DNA from: Parietichytrium sp. I65-24A | Lineage: Eukaryota; Sar; Bigyra; Thraustochytrida; Thraustochytriidae | Length of the DNA stretch: 64,000 bases | Direction of reading: 5' to 3' | NCBI GenBank assembly: GCA_012862575.1 | Contig: BLSF01000023.1 | Coordinates: forward strand, 124,001 to 188,000 | Shown: positions 37,820 to 47,333 of the stretch, piece after piece | How the letters are laid out: every line of letters begins with the position of its first letter | How positions within the stretch are numbered: position 1 is the first letter of the stretch | Program-made: the position numbers and the translations under genes | Notes under the pieces: generated by a model | The model's input: the letters and a program-made list of their open reading frames with translations, nothing else | The model's database searches: none | What the model was told of the DNA's origin: nothing

Positions 37820-39118
37820 ATGCGAAAGTCGAAGGTGGCCGAGCGGCCAAGAGTGTCCAAGAGCGGGCGACATCATTCGGACCGACGCGTTGAGGACACC
37901 GGGGATGTCCTCGAGTCAAAAGAGGACGAGTTGGAGGAAAAGGAGAAAGACCCAGAGTTGCAGCAACTTGAGTTGTCGTTTCCAGAAGCGCCAAATGACG
38001 CCAAAGACTTGAGCACGAAGGAGGTTACAAGGGAACTGGAGATTCGGTCGGTCGTGCCAACAGGATTCTATGGGGATGACGTGCGCATGTTGCAAGAGTT
38101 GTACAACAAAGAGTTCGAGCAGCAACTTGAGGCTGCGCAGGCCCGAAGAGACGAGTACTTTGTGAAAAAGCAACTTGAGAAGGAGCGAGCAAAGGAGCGC
38201 GAGAAAGAGGCCGCCGAGCGGGAGGAGGAGAGAAAGGCCACTCGTATGCATCCGCGCGCCGCGTTTTGGATCAAGGTTTTGGGCACTGCATCATGCCCGG
38301 GGGACGCCCAGATCACGGGTGTCACTCCTCCCATCTTGCGGGCATTGTCACGCCAGCTGCCGCGCACGATGAATCTTGTTAGCCTTGATCTGGCACATGG
38401 CCTCATTGATGAACAGAGTGGGAATGGGCTGGCCATTGCCCTGTGCACAAACACGACCATCAAGCGGCTGGAACTCGAAAATTGCAATATTGGGCCAAAT
38501 ACGCTGGCATCATTTGCTAAGGTCTTGAATGAAAATGAGACCATTGCACATCTCTCGCTTGAGAACAACCCTCTTACCGGGCCAGAACGTGACAACCTAA
38601 GCGGATTGCAGCAGTTCTCCTCAGCATTGCAAGGCAATAAAACTCTATTAATGCTCAACATGTGGCGCACCGGACTTGGCTTCAAAGGCGGGCAAATTAT
38701 AGCATCAGATCTGGAGAAGAACAGGACGCTTCTCGCTCTCGGTGTGGGATGTAACAACGTGAGTGTTGCTCACGAAAAGGATATTCACCTCTATCTCGAG
38801 CGAAATGCCGAGATTAAAGCGGAGCACGATCGCTCCAAAAAGCTCGAGAAGGAAAAGATCCGGGCGCGAGAAAAGATTTTGCAAGAACAACTCGAGCAAG
38901 AACGCGTGCGTGAGGAGGAGGACCGATGGCTCGAGCAAAGGAAGCGGGAGCGAGCCGAAGCGCGAGAGCAAGAGCGGCTTGAGGCCATTCGAAAGAAAGA
39001 GGAGGCTGAGCGGCTTGCAGCAGAAGAGAAGGCCAGGTTAGAGGAAGAGGAAAGACTTCGTCAGGAGGCTAAGAAGAAGAAGAAGAAGAAGGGCAGCAAA
39101 AAAGGGAAGAAAAAGTAA
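37820..39118 (+). CDS. Leucine-rich-repeat protein flanked by coiled coils
   Basis: A 432-aa protein, no signal peptide or TM. The N-terminal ~90 residues are acidic and disordered; a Glu/Arg/Lys coiled coil follows (about 92-142). Ribonuclease-inhibitor-type LRRs occupy about 183-315 (for example LVSLDLAHGLIDEQ, IKRLELENCNIGPN, IAHLSLENNPLTGP). A long charged coiled coil (320-418) ends in a poly-Lys tail. This LRR plus coiled-coil layout is common in ciliary, basal-body and dynein-regulatory proteins, so an axonemal role is a reasonable guess but not shown. The start is the ATG at 37820; the frame is open 61 codons further up to a TTG. Tail-to-tail with the GST gene, 152 bp between stops. 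Confidence 0.75.
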   Translation: MRKSKVAERPRVSKSGRHHSDRRVEDTGDVLESKEDELEEKEKDPELQQLELSFPEAPNDAKDLSTKEVTRELEIRSVVPTGFYGDDVRMLQELYNKEFEQQLEAAQARRDEYFVKKQLEKERAKEREKEAAEREEERKATRMHPRAAFWIKVLGTASCPGDAQITGVTPPILRALSRQLPRTMNLVSLDLAHGLIDEQSGNGLAIALCTNTTIKRLELENCNIGPNTLASFAKVLNENETIAHLSLENNPLTGPERDNLSGLQQFSSALQGNKTLLMLNMWRTGLGFKGGQIIASDLEKNRTLLALGVGCNNVSVAHEKDIHLYLERNAEIKAEHDRSKKLEKEKIRAREKILQEQLEQERVREEEDRWLEQRKRERAEAREQERLEAIRKKEEAERLAAEEKARLEEEERLRQEAKKKKKKKGSKKGKKK

Positions 39119-39270
39119 TCATTGGCTGACCGAATTGTGTAACAAGTATTAAACTTACTACTATGATGTTTTAAACGAAGGTTTTTGACAAATTCCTCTT
39201 TGGCACTCGAAAAGACTTCACGTCAAACAGGCTTTTTGGCGGCAATTCATGACTACCGATCACGCAACGA

Positions 39271-39930
39271 CTAACCAAGAATGTCTCTGATGGCTTGCAC
39301 GTAAACCTTTCCAACCTCACCAGCAGGATATGGAGAGTGTTTTTCAGAAGACAGGTAAAACTGGATGCCTGGCAGACCCACGACTGCGTCAAGTATGTTC
39401 ATGCATTTTGGGTAAGCTTCAAATACATCCCTGTTCACCACGTTGTCCTTGAGCTCATGAATGAGCTCGGCGAGAAGGACATCGGCCATGGTCATTCCGC
39501 GTTCATCAATCCACAAACTTGACTTGATAAGGGCCTCAAAAACAGGAAAAACCTTATCAACCTTCTCCTTTGCCTTGATTCGCACGCTCTCTTGATCGGC
39601 GGCAAAAGGCAGCCCAGATGCAAACCCTCGCGTGTCGCGAATCGTCTCCAGAACCATGTCTACCAGCGCTTTGGAATCGGCGTCAAAACCGTCCAGCCCA
39701 GCTCGCCGCGCCAGATATCTGACAATTGCATGTGACTGAACAAGGTTCAGCCCGTCCATTTCTAACAGTGGCATCTGACCAAACATGAGTTTCCCAGTCG
39801 CCTTCAGCTCTTGAAACTCCTCAGCAGTGCGGATCGGGCAGAACTCCCAGTCGCCGACTGTCGCACTCAGTGCCCATCGCGACTGCTCTCCGAGCCCATG
39901 GCCTTCAAAATACCAGAACCGCGCGCTCAT
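39271..39930 (-). CDS. Glutathione S-transferase (alpha/sigma-like)
   Basis: A 219-aa cytosolic GST that would conjugate glutathione to electrophiles or peroxides. The N-terminal thioredoxin-fold domain shows the glutathione-site pattern GQMPLLEMDGLNLVQSHAIV followed by RYLARRAGL (cis-Pro and QSxAI motif), and a Tyr in MSARFWYFEGHGLGE that could be the catalytic residue of Tyr-type GSTs. The alpha-helical C-terminal domain follows (about 85-205) with the conserved MTMADVLLAELIHEL. Length is family-typical. The ATG at 39930 is the first in frame; an upstream extension exists only from a GTG. A CCTAACCTAA tract sits a few bases 5' of the start codon. Confidence 0.9.
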   Translation of the reverse strand: MSARFWYFEGHGLGEQSRWALSATVGDWEFCPIRTAEEFQELKATGKLMFGQMPLLEMDGLNLVQSHAIVRYLARRAGLDGFDADSKALVDMVLETIRDTRGFASGLPFAADQESVRIKAKEKVDKVFPVFEALIKSSLWIDERGMTMADVLLAELIHELKDNVVNRDVFEAYPKCMNILDAVVGLPGIQFYLSSEKHSPYPAGEVGKVYVQAIRDILG

Positions 39931-40510
39931 CTCCTCCCACCCTAACCTAATAATCTCCCGTGCTGAACCCGCCCGGTGCACACGACTCGCGTCTCACTTC
40001 ACTCCAACAGCGGCGCTCGAGGGCAAGCGTGCGTGCTCGAGACCCTGCGTCGGCGTCCCGAACTGTAAACTAACGTTAAACAAACGCTTCTGACTCTCAC
40101 TGCGCAAGGCACTTTGCACTCAAAAGCTCCGTCCACATCGTCCATGGCAAGTCTTGACTTCGATGTCGGTCACGGTCCCACTGATTACTCTTATTGTGAT
40201 GGATAGGCCGCGTCGTAGTTGTCGTTGTGGATGTGTGATACTTTGAGTAGGCAGAGATGCTTAGGATGGAACAGTTGATGGCAAGGCGAGCCTCTGAGAT
40301 TGGGCGACGATCACCATACATCATTTACATCATTCTTCATTCTTCATCATGTATGACGATGTAACGTGTGTGTGAGTGTGTGTGAAGGACAGAGAGACGC
40401 ACACAGAGAAAGAAACAAAGAAACAAAGAAAGAATCAAAGAGTGGGCAGTCGCGGTGTATATTTGGTGATATTCGCGGCGCAAGAAGCGCTGTATTGCGT
40501 TTCTCGAGCG
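39931..40510. other. Divergent promoter region between GST and ABHD13-like genes
   Basis: A 580-bp head-to-head spacer with no gene seen. A CCTAACCTAA tract (39940-39949) abuts the GST start. GTGT and AAAGAAAC-type simple repeats occur near 40365-40440. Confidence 0.5.
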
Positions 40511-41561
40511 ATGGGAGTGGTGGCGATAACGTTGTGGACGTTGGGCGGCATCTTGGGGCTGGTATGCGTGCTCCTCTGCGTGCTGTGGGCGGCGCAGGAC
40601 AGACTGCTGTACATGCCTAGGGTGCCTGGCGCGATTCACAACAGAGACCCGCGCGAAAATGAGCACTTGGCGCAGCGAGACCCCGCGTTTTGGGAGTCTG
40701 ACTTTGAGGAGTTGTGGCTCGCGGGCGACGGCGGGGCGAGACTGCATGCTTGGTTGCTGAGGACGACCGCAAGCGAGGACTCTCCGACGGTGATTTTTTT
40801 TCATGGAAATGCAGGGAATATCGGCCACCGGCTGCAGTTTGCGAACGGGTTTACGCGGGATGCTCAGTGCAACTTCGTTCTGGTAGAATATCGCGGCTAC
40901 GGGCGTAGCAGCGGCAAATCGTCGGAGAAAAACTTGATTGCGGACGCTGTCGAAGTACTAAAGCAAATTCGTGAGAGAAATGACATTGCCGCAGATCGCG
41001 TTTTTGTTATGGGGAGGTCACTTGTAAGTTTTGAACGTGGATTGCTGGTGCTTCTGCACGAGTCGTTGCCATGCATTGTTCGTTGAGTGCGTGTGTTCAC
41101 AAATTGATGATTTTTTTTTCTGGTAGGGAGGTGCCGTCTCCATCGCGCTTGCAGCCAAATGCGCCAAGACTTGGCCATCGGACCCTGCCGAGGCACCGTT
41201 CCAAGGCCTCATCCTCGAAAACACCTTCCTTTCCATCCCCACGCTTGTGGAAGACATGCTTGAGGAGTATATTAGGAATAGATGGATTGCCAAGATCATT
41301 GTGGCTGGCTTTGTGTGGCTGAAATGGAATAGTGCGTCGAGAATAAAGCACATACCAGAGTCCTTGCCTGTGCTCTTCATTTCGGGCGAGGAGGACGAGA
41401 TCGTTCCGAGCTCACACATGCGCGTTCTGTCCCATCTCTGCCCATCGTCAGCGAAGAAATTTGAGTCTTTCAAGTATGGGGACCACAATTTTACCTGGAT
41501 GCAGGGCAGATACTTTGACAGAGTAGGGTACTGGATCAGAAGCGTTTGTGAAAGTCGCTGA
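40511..41561 (+). CDS. ABHD13-like alpha/beta hydrolase, two exons
   Basis: Joining 40511-41023 and 41127-41561 gives 315 aa; the 103-bp intron starts GTAAGT and ends TTTTTTTTTCTGGTAG. An N-terminal TM anchor (about 3-27) is followed by the hydrolase fold: oxyanion region FFHGNAGNIGHR, the conserved EYRGYGRSSG, the nucleophile elbow GRSLGGA (Ser170, immediately before the splice junction), the acid in SGEEDEIVP and the His in YGDHNFTW. This matches the ABHD13/BEM46 family of membrane-anchored serine hydrolases, which includes depalmitoylase-like and lipid-hydrolase members; the substrate is unknown. If the intron were read through, the frame would end 21 codons later, losing the acid and His, so splicing is needed. 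Length is close to human ABHD13 (337 aa). Confidence 0.92.
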
Positions 41562-42681
41562 GTGGAGACTGGCTTTTATACAAGCTGCGCGCACCGCTCT
41601 TATCTGCCTGCATAGCGCGGGGCTATAACGGTAGAAAAAAAAAAGACGGAAAGCGTCTGCAGTGTCATCGCCAAGATGCCGCGACTTGTGGCCTTAGCGA
41701 CGCATCAACCACTGCTCCGAGTCCGTGGTTTGTGAAGATGCTTAGACTCATGCCTCCTGTTAAAATCAGGTGGGCGACCGACCACAATTCTGTCTTGCCG
41801 GAGTATCGCTACTCTACTGAAAATTCGTAACTTTTGGCTTTCGTCCTTCGTTCCATTCGACTGATCGACCGATTTCCGAAATTCAACAATACAATAAGTG
41901 ATGTTGTGTAGATTGCTCTACGAGCGTAGATTGTGAGTCCTCAGTGTATCCAAGATATGTAATTTTAACATAAATCCTAATGCTCGCTCGAAATTGTTGC
42001 AGAATTGTTGGTTTCAGATGGTTTCATGTGGAGCGTGGGGCGCAGCGCGGTAAAGCGATGCTGCTTCGACTCTTTTTCGGCAAGTCTCGACTCGCGGGTC
42101 ATCGCTAAGAGATTCTACAGGAACTCCTAGTCTTCACATTGACAAGTCCAGCATGTCCATATCGTCGTTCCATCCACGCAAGTAAACCTCGCAGTCGAGA
42201 AAGGCCAGAACGATCAGAGAGCGGGAGAGCGCTTCTTAAGCTGCGGGTCTATTCAACACGCAAGCTTGCCACAGCCGCCTTGCCCTCGGGTAAAAGAGCC
42301 GAAGACGCTGTGGCACTGATGCCAGGAATTTGTCCGTTCTCGCACACCTCATCGTGATGATAGCTCTTCCTACGGGAAACCCAGTAATACTGTGGGCCAC
42401 ACGGCGTTTCAACGCTCCAACGAGAGAGACAGAGATAGATGGATGTATAGATAGATAGATAGGTATTGATAAAGAGAGAGAGCCGTGCACCACCATGCAC
42501 ACGAAGTCTATCGCGTTTCCGTGCTCCGGGAGATTGGGGAGGCCGTAGCGAAGATGCCGGGATCCTAGCGAGCGAATTGGTTTTGTGGACGAATGAAGCA
42601 ATCACCAAATTGCCTCGACTTGGACAGGAAACTTGGTCTGAAGCAAGGGCACGAGGATACACAGTACTCGGACATGTTACC
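41562..42681. other. Intergenic region
   Basis: No supported gene in 1.1 kb. GATA/GATG simple repeats near 42431-42470. The frame of the next gene is open upstream to about 42466 but only from non-ATG codons. Confidence 0.45.
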
Positions 42682-43398
42682 ATGCCATGTCGTTCCGAAT
42701 CGCGTTTTTTTGTCATGCTTTGTTGCCTACTTTGCGTTGGTCACGTGGGCGCTTCTGCACAAGGCACGCAACTGGCTGTCTCGCTGAGATGTTCGACGGA
42801 CGACTGCGCTAAAGTTTGCCTTCAAACAAGCGAGTGCATACAGCATACATCGAACGCGGACGCCCAGGAGTGCAACCTCTATGCAAGCGCGAATACTGGA
42901 ATGGGTTTCTGGAAAGCGAATTTGACGCAGACTGGCTGCTTTGAAAGCGGACTACCGGAGAGAGCCGGGCCCCAATCGCTGATTGCGACCGGCCGCAAAT
43001 TGCGGACTGGACTGTTTTCTCGAGGAAGCGGAAGCACAATACCACCAATCGCGTCATTGGGCGTCGCGTGCGGAATTTATTTGCTGTGCTTTGTGCTCGT
43101 ATTCTTCATCCTGAGCGTGCTGCACCGATTTTGTTTCATAGATATTTCCATCTTTCAAGATATTGAGATTGAGCCAGAGTCAGAACCGGAAATGTTATTG
43201 CCAAGGCAAATTACGCATCGCAACACATTGCATTCGTTGCAGCCACCCTCGGGGCCGCGGCAGTCCCGCGCGTATCGGAACACTATTCTTTCCATGGACT
43301 CTGTGTTTGCGCAACAACACCCTGTTCACTTCAAGACTTCGCTGCGCAATTTCAACAATAACTTGGCCCCAATACCCACGAGCAGGCCGCTCGAATAG
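42682..43398 (+). CDS. Small type I membrane protein with a PAN/apple-like Cys-rich ectodomain
   Basis: A 238-aa protein of unknown function. The signal peptide is clear (hydrophobic FFVMLCCLLCVGHVGASAQ, residues 9-27). The ectodomain has six Cys in about 55 residues (RCSTDDCAKVCLQTSEC, then ECNLYASANTGMGFW and TGCFES) in a spacing like PAN/apple modules that bind glycans or proteins. A membrane-proximal Gly/Ser/Pro segment leads to one TM helix (about 122-150) and an 88-residue cytosolic tail: first acidic (EIEPESEPE), then basic and rich in Asn, Gln and Pro. The ATG chosen begins five residues before the hydrophobic core. No catalytic domain is seen; it may be an adhesion or receptor-like protein. 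Confidence 0.72.
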   Translation: MPCRSESRFFVMLCCLLCVGHVGASAQGTQLAVSLRCSTDDCAKVCLQTSECIQHTSNADAQECNLYASANTGMGFWKANLTQTGCFESGLPERAGPQSLIATGRKLRTGLFSRGSGSTIPPIASLGVACGIYLLCFVLVFFILSVLHRFCFIDISIFQDIEIEPESEPEMLLPRQITHRNTLHSLQPPSGPRQSRAYRNTILSMDSVFAQQHPVHFKTSLRNFNNNLAPIPTSRPLE

Positions 43399-44353
43399 CT
43401 ACATCTCAAACCGCCGCTCTGTGCGACCAATGTATACTAGCAAGCTCAACACAGATACCTGCCATTGTCATACAAAACCCGAACTTTTCTTCCATCGACA
43501 CGACCCGACTCTTCTTTTTTCCTGGTTCCACGTTTTCACTCACCGGCCGGTTCTCGCGACAGGAACCCAATTCACACAAATCTTACTGAGAAGTAATGAC
43601 GAATACTGAGTACCTAATTCTCTCTAGTGCAAGAGCTATCCCTTCAACCTCACCTTTCCCTTTCCAGGATCAATCCAGGATCGGAAGAACACTCTACTAC
43701 CCGTTCATAGACTAATCAGAATACTCTCTACGAGCTATAGCTAGCCCTGTAAACCAACTAAGACCGGTATTCACATTACACACTCCTTTACTTACTAATG
43801 GATAAGTACGGTTAAGTGACAGTAATCAACAATAAGGGCTAGCTATAGGCATACCAGATCATGGGACGGAGTGAGTTGGACGTACATTGTTAGAGTTGTG
43901 CTCTCGATGGAAAACCAAAATCAAAAAAACTGTCAACTGCTGAGACACCATGATGTTGAGACACTGAGAGACTGTGGCACATCTGGCACATCTGGCACGT
44001 CTGGGATTGGATTCACAGTCAGCACTCAGCGGTGCACTTAGTAGCGGTGTAGCTGTGGCGAGCATAGCGCGATCATTTGGACGACGATCGATCGCCACTT
44101 GCATGTGGTGAGGAAGCGAAAGGCTTGACAACGCCTACAACATCACCTGGAGCTTACACATTACACATGCAGCACTCTAGTGTAGCTTGCTGGTACAGGA
44201 GAGTCAATTCTGAGAGCGAGTTGGCAATCATAATCAGACACAGATAGAGAAGGAGCGACGGGAAGAGGAGGGAAGCGTCGCGTCAATTCCGTAAGGTGGA
44301 CCACAGATTCGGAGAGCACGCTTGGAGGATCGCGAAGAGCAGTGGAGCAGTCG
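43399..44353. other. Intergenic region upstream of the acyl-CoA dehydrogenase gene
   Basis: No gene seen. Contains a TACTGAGTA at 43604-43612, a TGACWGTGA site at 44013-44021 and a short ACATCTGGC repeat near 43978-44000. Confidence 0.45.
44013..44021. promoter_or_regulatory. TGACWGTGA motif 333 bp upstream of the acyl-CoA dehydrogenase
   Basis: Exact TCACAGTCA on the plus strand. The distance to the start codon at 44354 closely mirrors that of the site at 47670 to its gene. Role inferred from recurrence. Confidence 0.35.
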
Positions 44354-46189
44354 ATGCGCCCCGTGCAGCAGCTAATTCAGGCCATGGAGCACCGGGTGAA
44401 GCACTACCAGTCTGGCCCTCGACTGGGAAACCCGTTCAGCGAGGACGCGGCTCTGCAGAGGTTTGTGGGCGTATTGCTGGAGAAATGCCCGCAGGGAGAG
44501 AAGCAGCGCATTGTCGAGGACCTGTCGCGGTTCGGGGACAAGTGCGGTGGGGAGTACATCAAGATGGCGGATAACGCTGAGAGGTTCAAGCCGGTGCTCG
44601 AGCAGTTTGATCAGTGGGGAAGGAGGGTGGACAGGCTCCATCTGAGCGAGGGCTGGAAGTACTTTAAGAAAGAGGCTGCTGAGGAAGGGTTGGTTTCGAT
44701 CCCGTACGAGAACCCAACAGAGTTTTCACGGATCCACCAGGCGGTCAAACTTTTCATGTACGAGCCAAGCTCCGGCATGTTTGGCTGTCCACTGGCGATG
44801 ACAGATGGTGCCACATTTGCCATCAACTCGATTCTCGGGAACAAAAAGGCAAAGAGCACCCTGGCAGAGAAAACCGTCGAGGAACTGAAAGAGGCTCGAT
44901 ACCACCTTACCACACGCAATGCTGCGGACTTTTGGACCTCCGGCCAGTGGTTTACCGAAAAGCGCGGTGGAAGTGACTTGAGCCGAGCTACCGACACTTT
45001 TGCGGTCGAAAACGAGTCTGCAAGCAGCACCCACCAGTTGTATGGCTTCAAGTGGTTCACCAGCGCGGTAGACTCTGAAATGACGTTGACTTTGGCCTCC
45101 ATCACCGATGATCCAAGCAACGGCTTGATCGATGATCGAAAGCCGCTTTCCATGTTCTTTTTGCGCACACGACGAAGCAAGTCCAGACTCTCAGAAGACG
45201 ACACCCTCGAGCGCGACGATATCCTAAACGGTATCAAGGTCGTTCGCCTGAAGGAGAAGATGGCGACGAGGCAACTTCCTACTGCTGAGCTCGTTCTCGA
45301 AGGAGCTGACGCGCATCTTATTAGCGCGCCTGGTGCTGGAATCAAAACCGTGACACCAATGTTGGTGATCACGAGATTTCACAACTCTATCACAGCAGCT
45401 TCGTATGCGGCTCGCATGCGCAACTTGGCAATCGACTTTGCGCATCGTAGAAACGCATTTGGCCAAGCCATTGTGGACAAGCCTTTGCATATCCAGAGCC
45501 TCTTCGAGTATGACATGGATACTCGCGGTAACACTTTGATGGTCCTTGAGATGAGCCGCCTGTTGGGGCTTGTAGAGTGCGGGAAGGCCTCGGAAGAGGA
45601 GGACAACGTTCTGCGAGTGATGACTTCGCTTGCCAAGCTGTTCACTGCCCGCGAATGTGTCCGTCTGATGAGTGATGGAGTTGAGCTCTTTGGTGCGGTA
45701 GGCGTCATGGACAACCACATGAGCGTGCTGTTCCGAGACTCCTCGGTGCTCCCAATCTGGGAAGGCACGACCAACACCCTAGCCCTCGATCTCTTGCGTG
45801 TCTCTAGCCGCGAACCAGAAGGAATCGCCTCTCTGTACAAGTACCTGTTGCGCATGGGTGGGGAGGTCCCAGAGTTGAAGGCGAATATTGACAAAGTCTT
45901 TGGATTTATCAAGGGATCCGCAAACTCGCTGGATCGTTTCGAGTGGAACGCTCGCCGTCTATCCATGAACCTCTCACGCCTCTTGGTCGCGTGCCTTGCC
46001 GTTGACATGAGCAAGAAGACCGGTCATAAGGAGGATACCGTGATGGCCGATTATTGGGTAGGCCGCGTGACTCGCCAATACGAGGAGATGACCGACCCAA
46101 CCATGCTGGAAACATACCGTTCTGCCCTACCAAAAGACATGAACGGCGAGAAGAAAGACAAAAACGGCCGTGTGCGCTCTTATTTGTAA
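44354..46189 (+). CDS. AidB-like acyl-CoA dehydrogenase family protein
   Basis: A 611-aa flavoprotein of the acyl-CoA dehydrogenase superfamily. The pattern fits the AidB branch: a long N-terminal helical segment (first ~150 residues), FWTSGQWFTEKRGGSDLSRA (FAD-binding beta domain entry), LYGFKWFTSAVDSEMTL, VRLKEKMATRQLPTAELVL, then the C-terminal helical domain with HRRNAFGQAIVDKPLH, LFGAVGVMDN and LPIWEGTTNTLALDLL. AidB in bacteria is an alkylation-response protein with weak isovaleryl-CoA dehydrogenase activity; eukaryotic members may act in fatty or branched acyl oxidation. The C-terminus SYL is not a strong peroxisomal signal and no clear mitochondrial leader is seen. An upstream GTG four codons earlier is ignored. 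Tail-to-tail with the SDR gene, 187 bp between stops. Confidence 0.87.
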   Translation: MRPVQQLIQAMEHRVKHYQSGPRLGNPFSEDAALQRFVGVLLEKCPQGEKQRIVEDLSRFGDKCGGEYIKMADNAERFKPVLEQFDQWGRRVDRLHLSEGWKYFKKEAAEEGLVSIPYENPTEFSRIHQAVKLFMYEPSSGMFGCPLAMTDGATFAINSILGNKKAKSTLAEKTVEELKEARYHLTTRNAADFWTSGQWFTEKRGGSDLSRATDTFAVENESASSTHQLYGFKWFTSAVDSEMTLTLASITDDPSNGLIDDRKPLSMFFLRTRRSKSRLSEDDTLERDDILNGIKVVRLKEKMATRQLPTAELVLEGADAHLISAPGAGIKTVTPMLVITRFHNSITAASYAARMRNLAIDFAHRRNAFGQAIVDKPLHIQSLFEYDMDTRGNTLMVLEMSRLLGLVECGKASEEEDNVLRVMTSLAKLFTARECVRLMSDGVELFGAVGVMDNHMSVLFRDSSVLPIWEGTTNTLALDLLRVSSREPEGIASLYKYLLRMGGEVPELKANIDKVFGFIKGSANSLDRFEWNARRLSMNLSRLLVACLAVDMSKKTGHKEDTVMADYWVGRVTRQYEEMTDPTMLETYRSALPKDMNGEKKDKNGRVRSYL

Positions 46190-46376
46190 GATTTTCCTCA
46201 TTTTTTTAAAGAAACAGGACTGATTTGTTTTTTTAAACCAGTTCATTGCTGCAATTCAATTCATTTGTATTGGAAGAAGGAAGGAAGGAAGAAATACACA
46301 GTCAGGAACGCCGGGCATGAGTACAATATGTGAACTACTACAACGCGAGGAAGAGGCTTCCGGTGACAACCGCCAG

Positions 46377-47333
46377 CTAGTGCGCACGAGTTTGTTTGAA
46401 GTCGTTCATAGAGTTTGTGACACCAATGTCCTCCAGCACCCTCTCACATAGATTAACAGGCAAGATCGACTTGAGAATTGGACTCAGGTATGCGAAGGAC
46501 GGCATGACGAGGGTTTTTTGATTGCGCTTCATCGCATTGATGATCTGATCAGCAACGTATTGCGGCTCGAGAAGGGGCATCAGAAAGTTCACCAGACCGC
46601 TGAGAATCTTGATGCGCGGTTGCAAAACGGCCCCCTCAAACATGCCTGTCTTGATGTACATAGGACAGACGCACGTGGTGGACACCTTGGAGCCAATTTT
46701 TCGCAGCTCCATACGCAGAGATTCGTCAAATCCAACGGCGCCAAATTTTGATGCACAGTAGTCCACAAGGCCAGGCACGCCAACAAGCCCGGCGGAAGAA
46801 GCAATGTTGATAATGTGTCCATGATCACGCTTGAGCATTCCTGGCAGAAACGCCTTGGTCATGAAAATGAGCGCAAGGGTATTAATTTTCAGGGTAAGTT
46901 CAATGCGGTTATCATCTGCCTCCAGGAGCTTCTTGCCTCCAACAATTCCTGCGTTGTTGATAAGAATGTCCACACGGCCAAAGTCTTGCTCGATCAGCTC
47001 TGCCGTCTGATAAATGTTCTCGCGAGCAGAAACATCGCAGATGTAGGCCTTGCATGACACGCCCAACGCTTGGACCTCCTCCGCAACCTTCTCCACAGCC
47101 TCTTTGTTGATATCGATCAACACTATCTTGCAACCTTCTTTCGCGAGGCGGAGCGCCATCAGCCGCCCGATGCCGCCGCCACCTCCTGTGATCACGGCCA
47201 CATCCCCTGCGATCTTCTTTTCAAAGAGGAAGGGAAGGAGTTCCCTGGCAGCGTAGTACGCAGCAACGGCACCGAGCAAGGTCTTCCACTTGCGCGGCGC
47301 GCGGGGCAAGTAGTCCGCAACGGCGTTGTTCAT
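46377..47333 (-). CDS. Short-chain dehydrogenase/reductase, SDR16C/RDH10-like, membrane-anchored
   Basis: A 318-aa NAD(P)-dependent oxidoreductase. An N-terminal hydrophobic segment (about 17-38) probably anchors it in ER or lipid-droplet membrane. The Rossmann motif TGGGGGIG (49-56) is followed by an acidic ID at the end of beta-2 (favouring NAD), NNAG (126-129), catalytic Ser near 179-180 and YCASK (Tyr192, Lys196). The CPMYIKTGMFEG stretch and C-terminal hydrophobic helix fit the retinol dehydrogenase 10 / 17-beta-HSD11 / DHRS3 group acting on retinoids, steroids or long-chain alcohols. The substrate here is unknown. The ATG at 47333 is the natural start. Single exon. A TGACWGTGA motif lies 337 bp upstream. 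Confidence 0.9.
   Translation of the reverse strand: MNNAVADYLPRAPRKWKTLLGAVAAYYAARELLPFLFEKKIAGDVAVITGGGGGIGRLMALRLAKEGCKIVLIDINKEAVEKVAEEVQALGVSCKAYICDVSARENIYQTAELIEQDFGRVDILINNAGIVGGKKLLEADDNRIELTLKINTLALIFMTKAFLPGMLKRDHGHIINIASSAGLVGVPGLVDYCASKFGAVGFDESLRMELRKIGSKVSTTCVCPMYIKTGMFEGAVLQPRIKILSGLVNFLMPLLEPQYVADQIINAMKRNQKTLVMPSFAYLSPILKSILPVNLCERVLEDIGVTNSMNDFKQTRAH

Noticed and set aside
44611-46014. Several minus-strand frames over the acyl-CoA dehydrogenase gene
   Set aside because: Sense strand carries intact family motifs throughout; the antisense frames overlap one another and show none.
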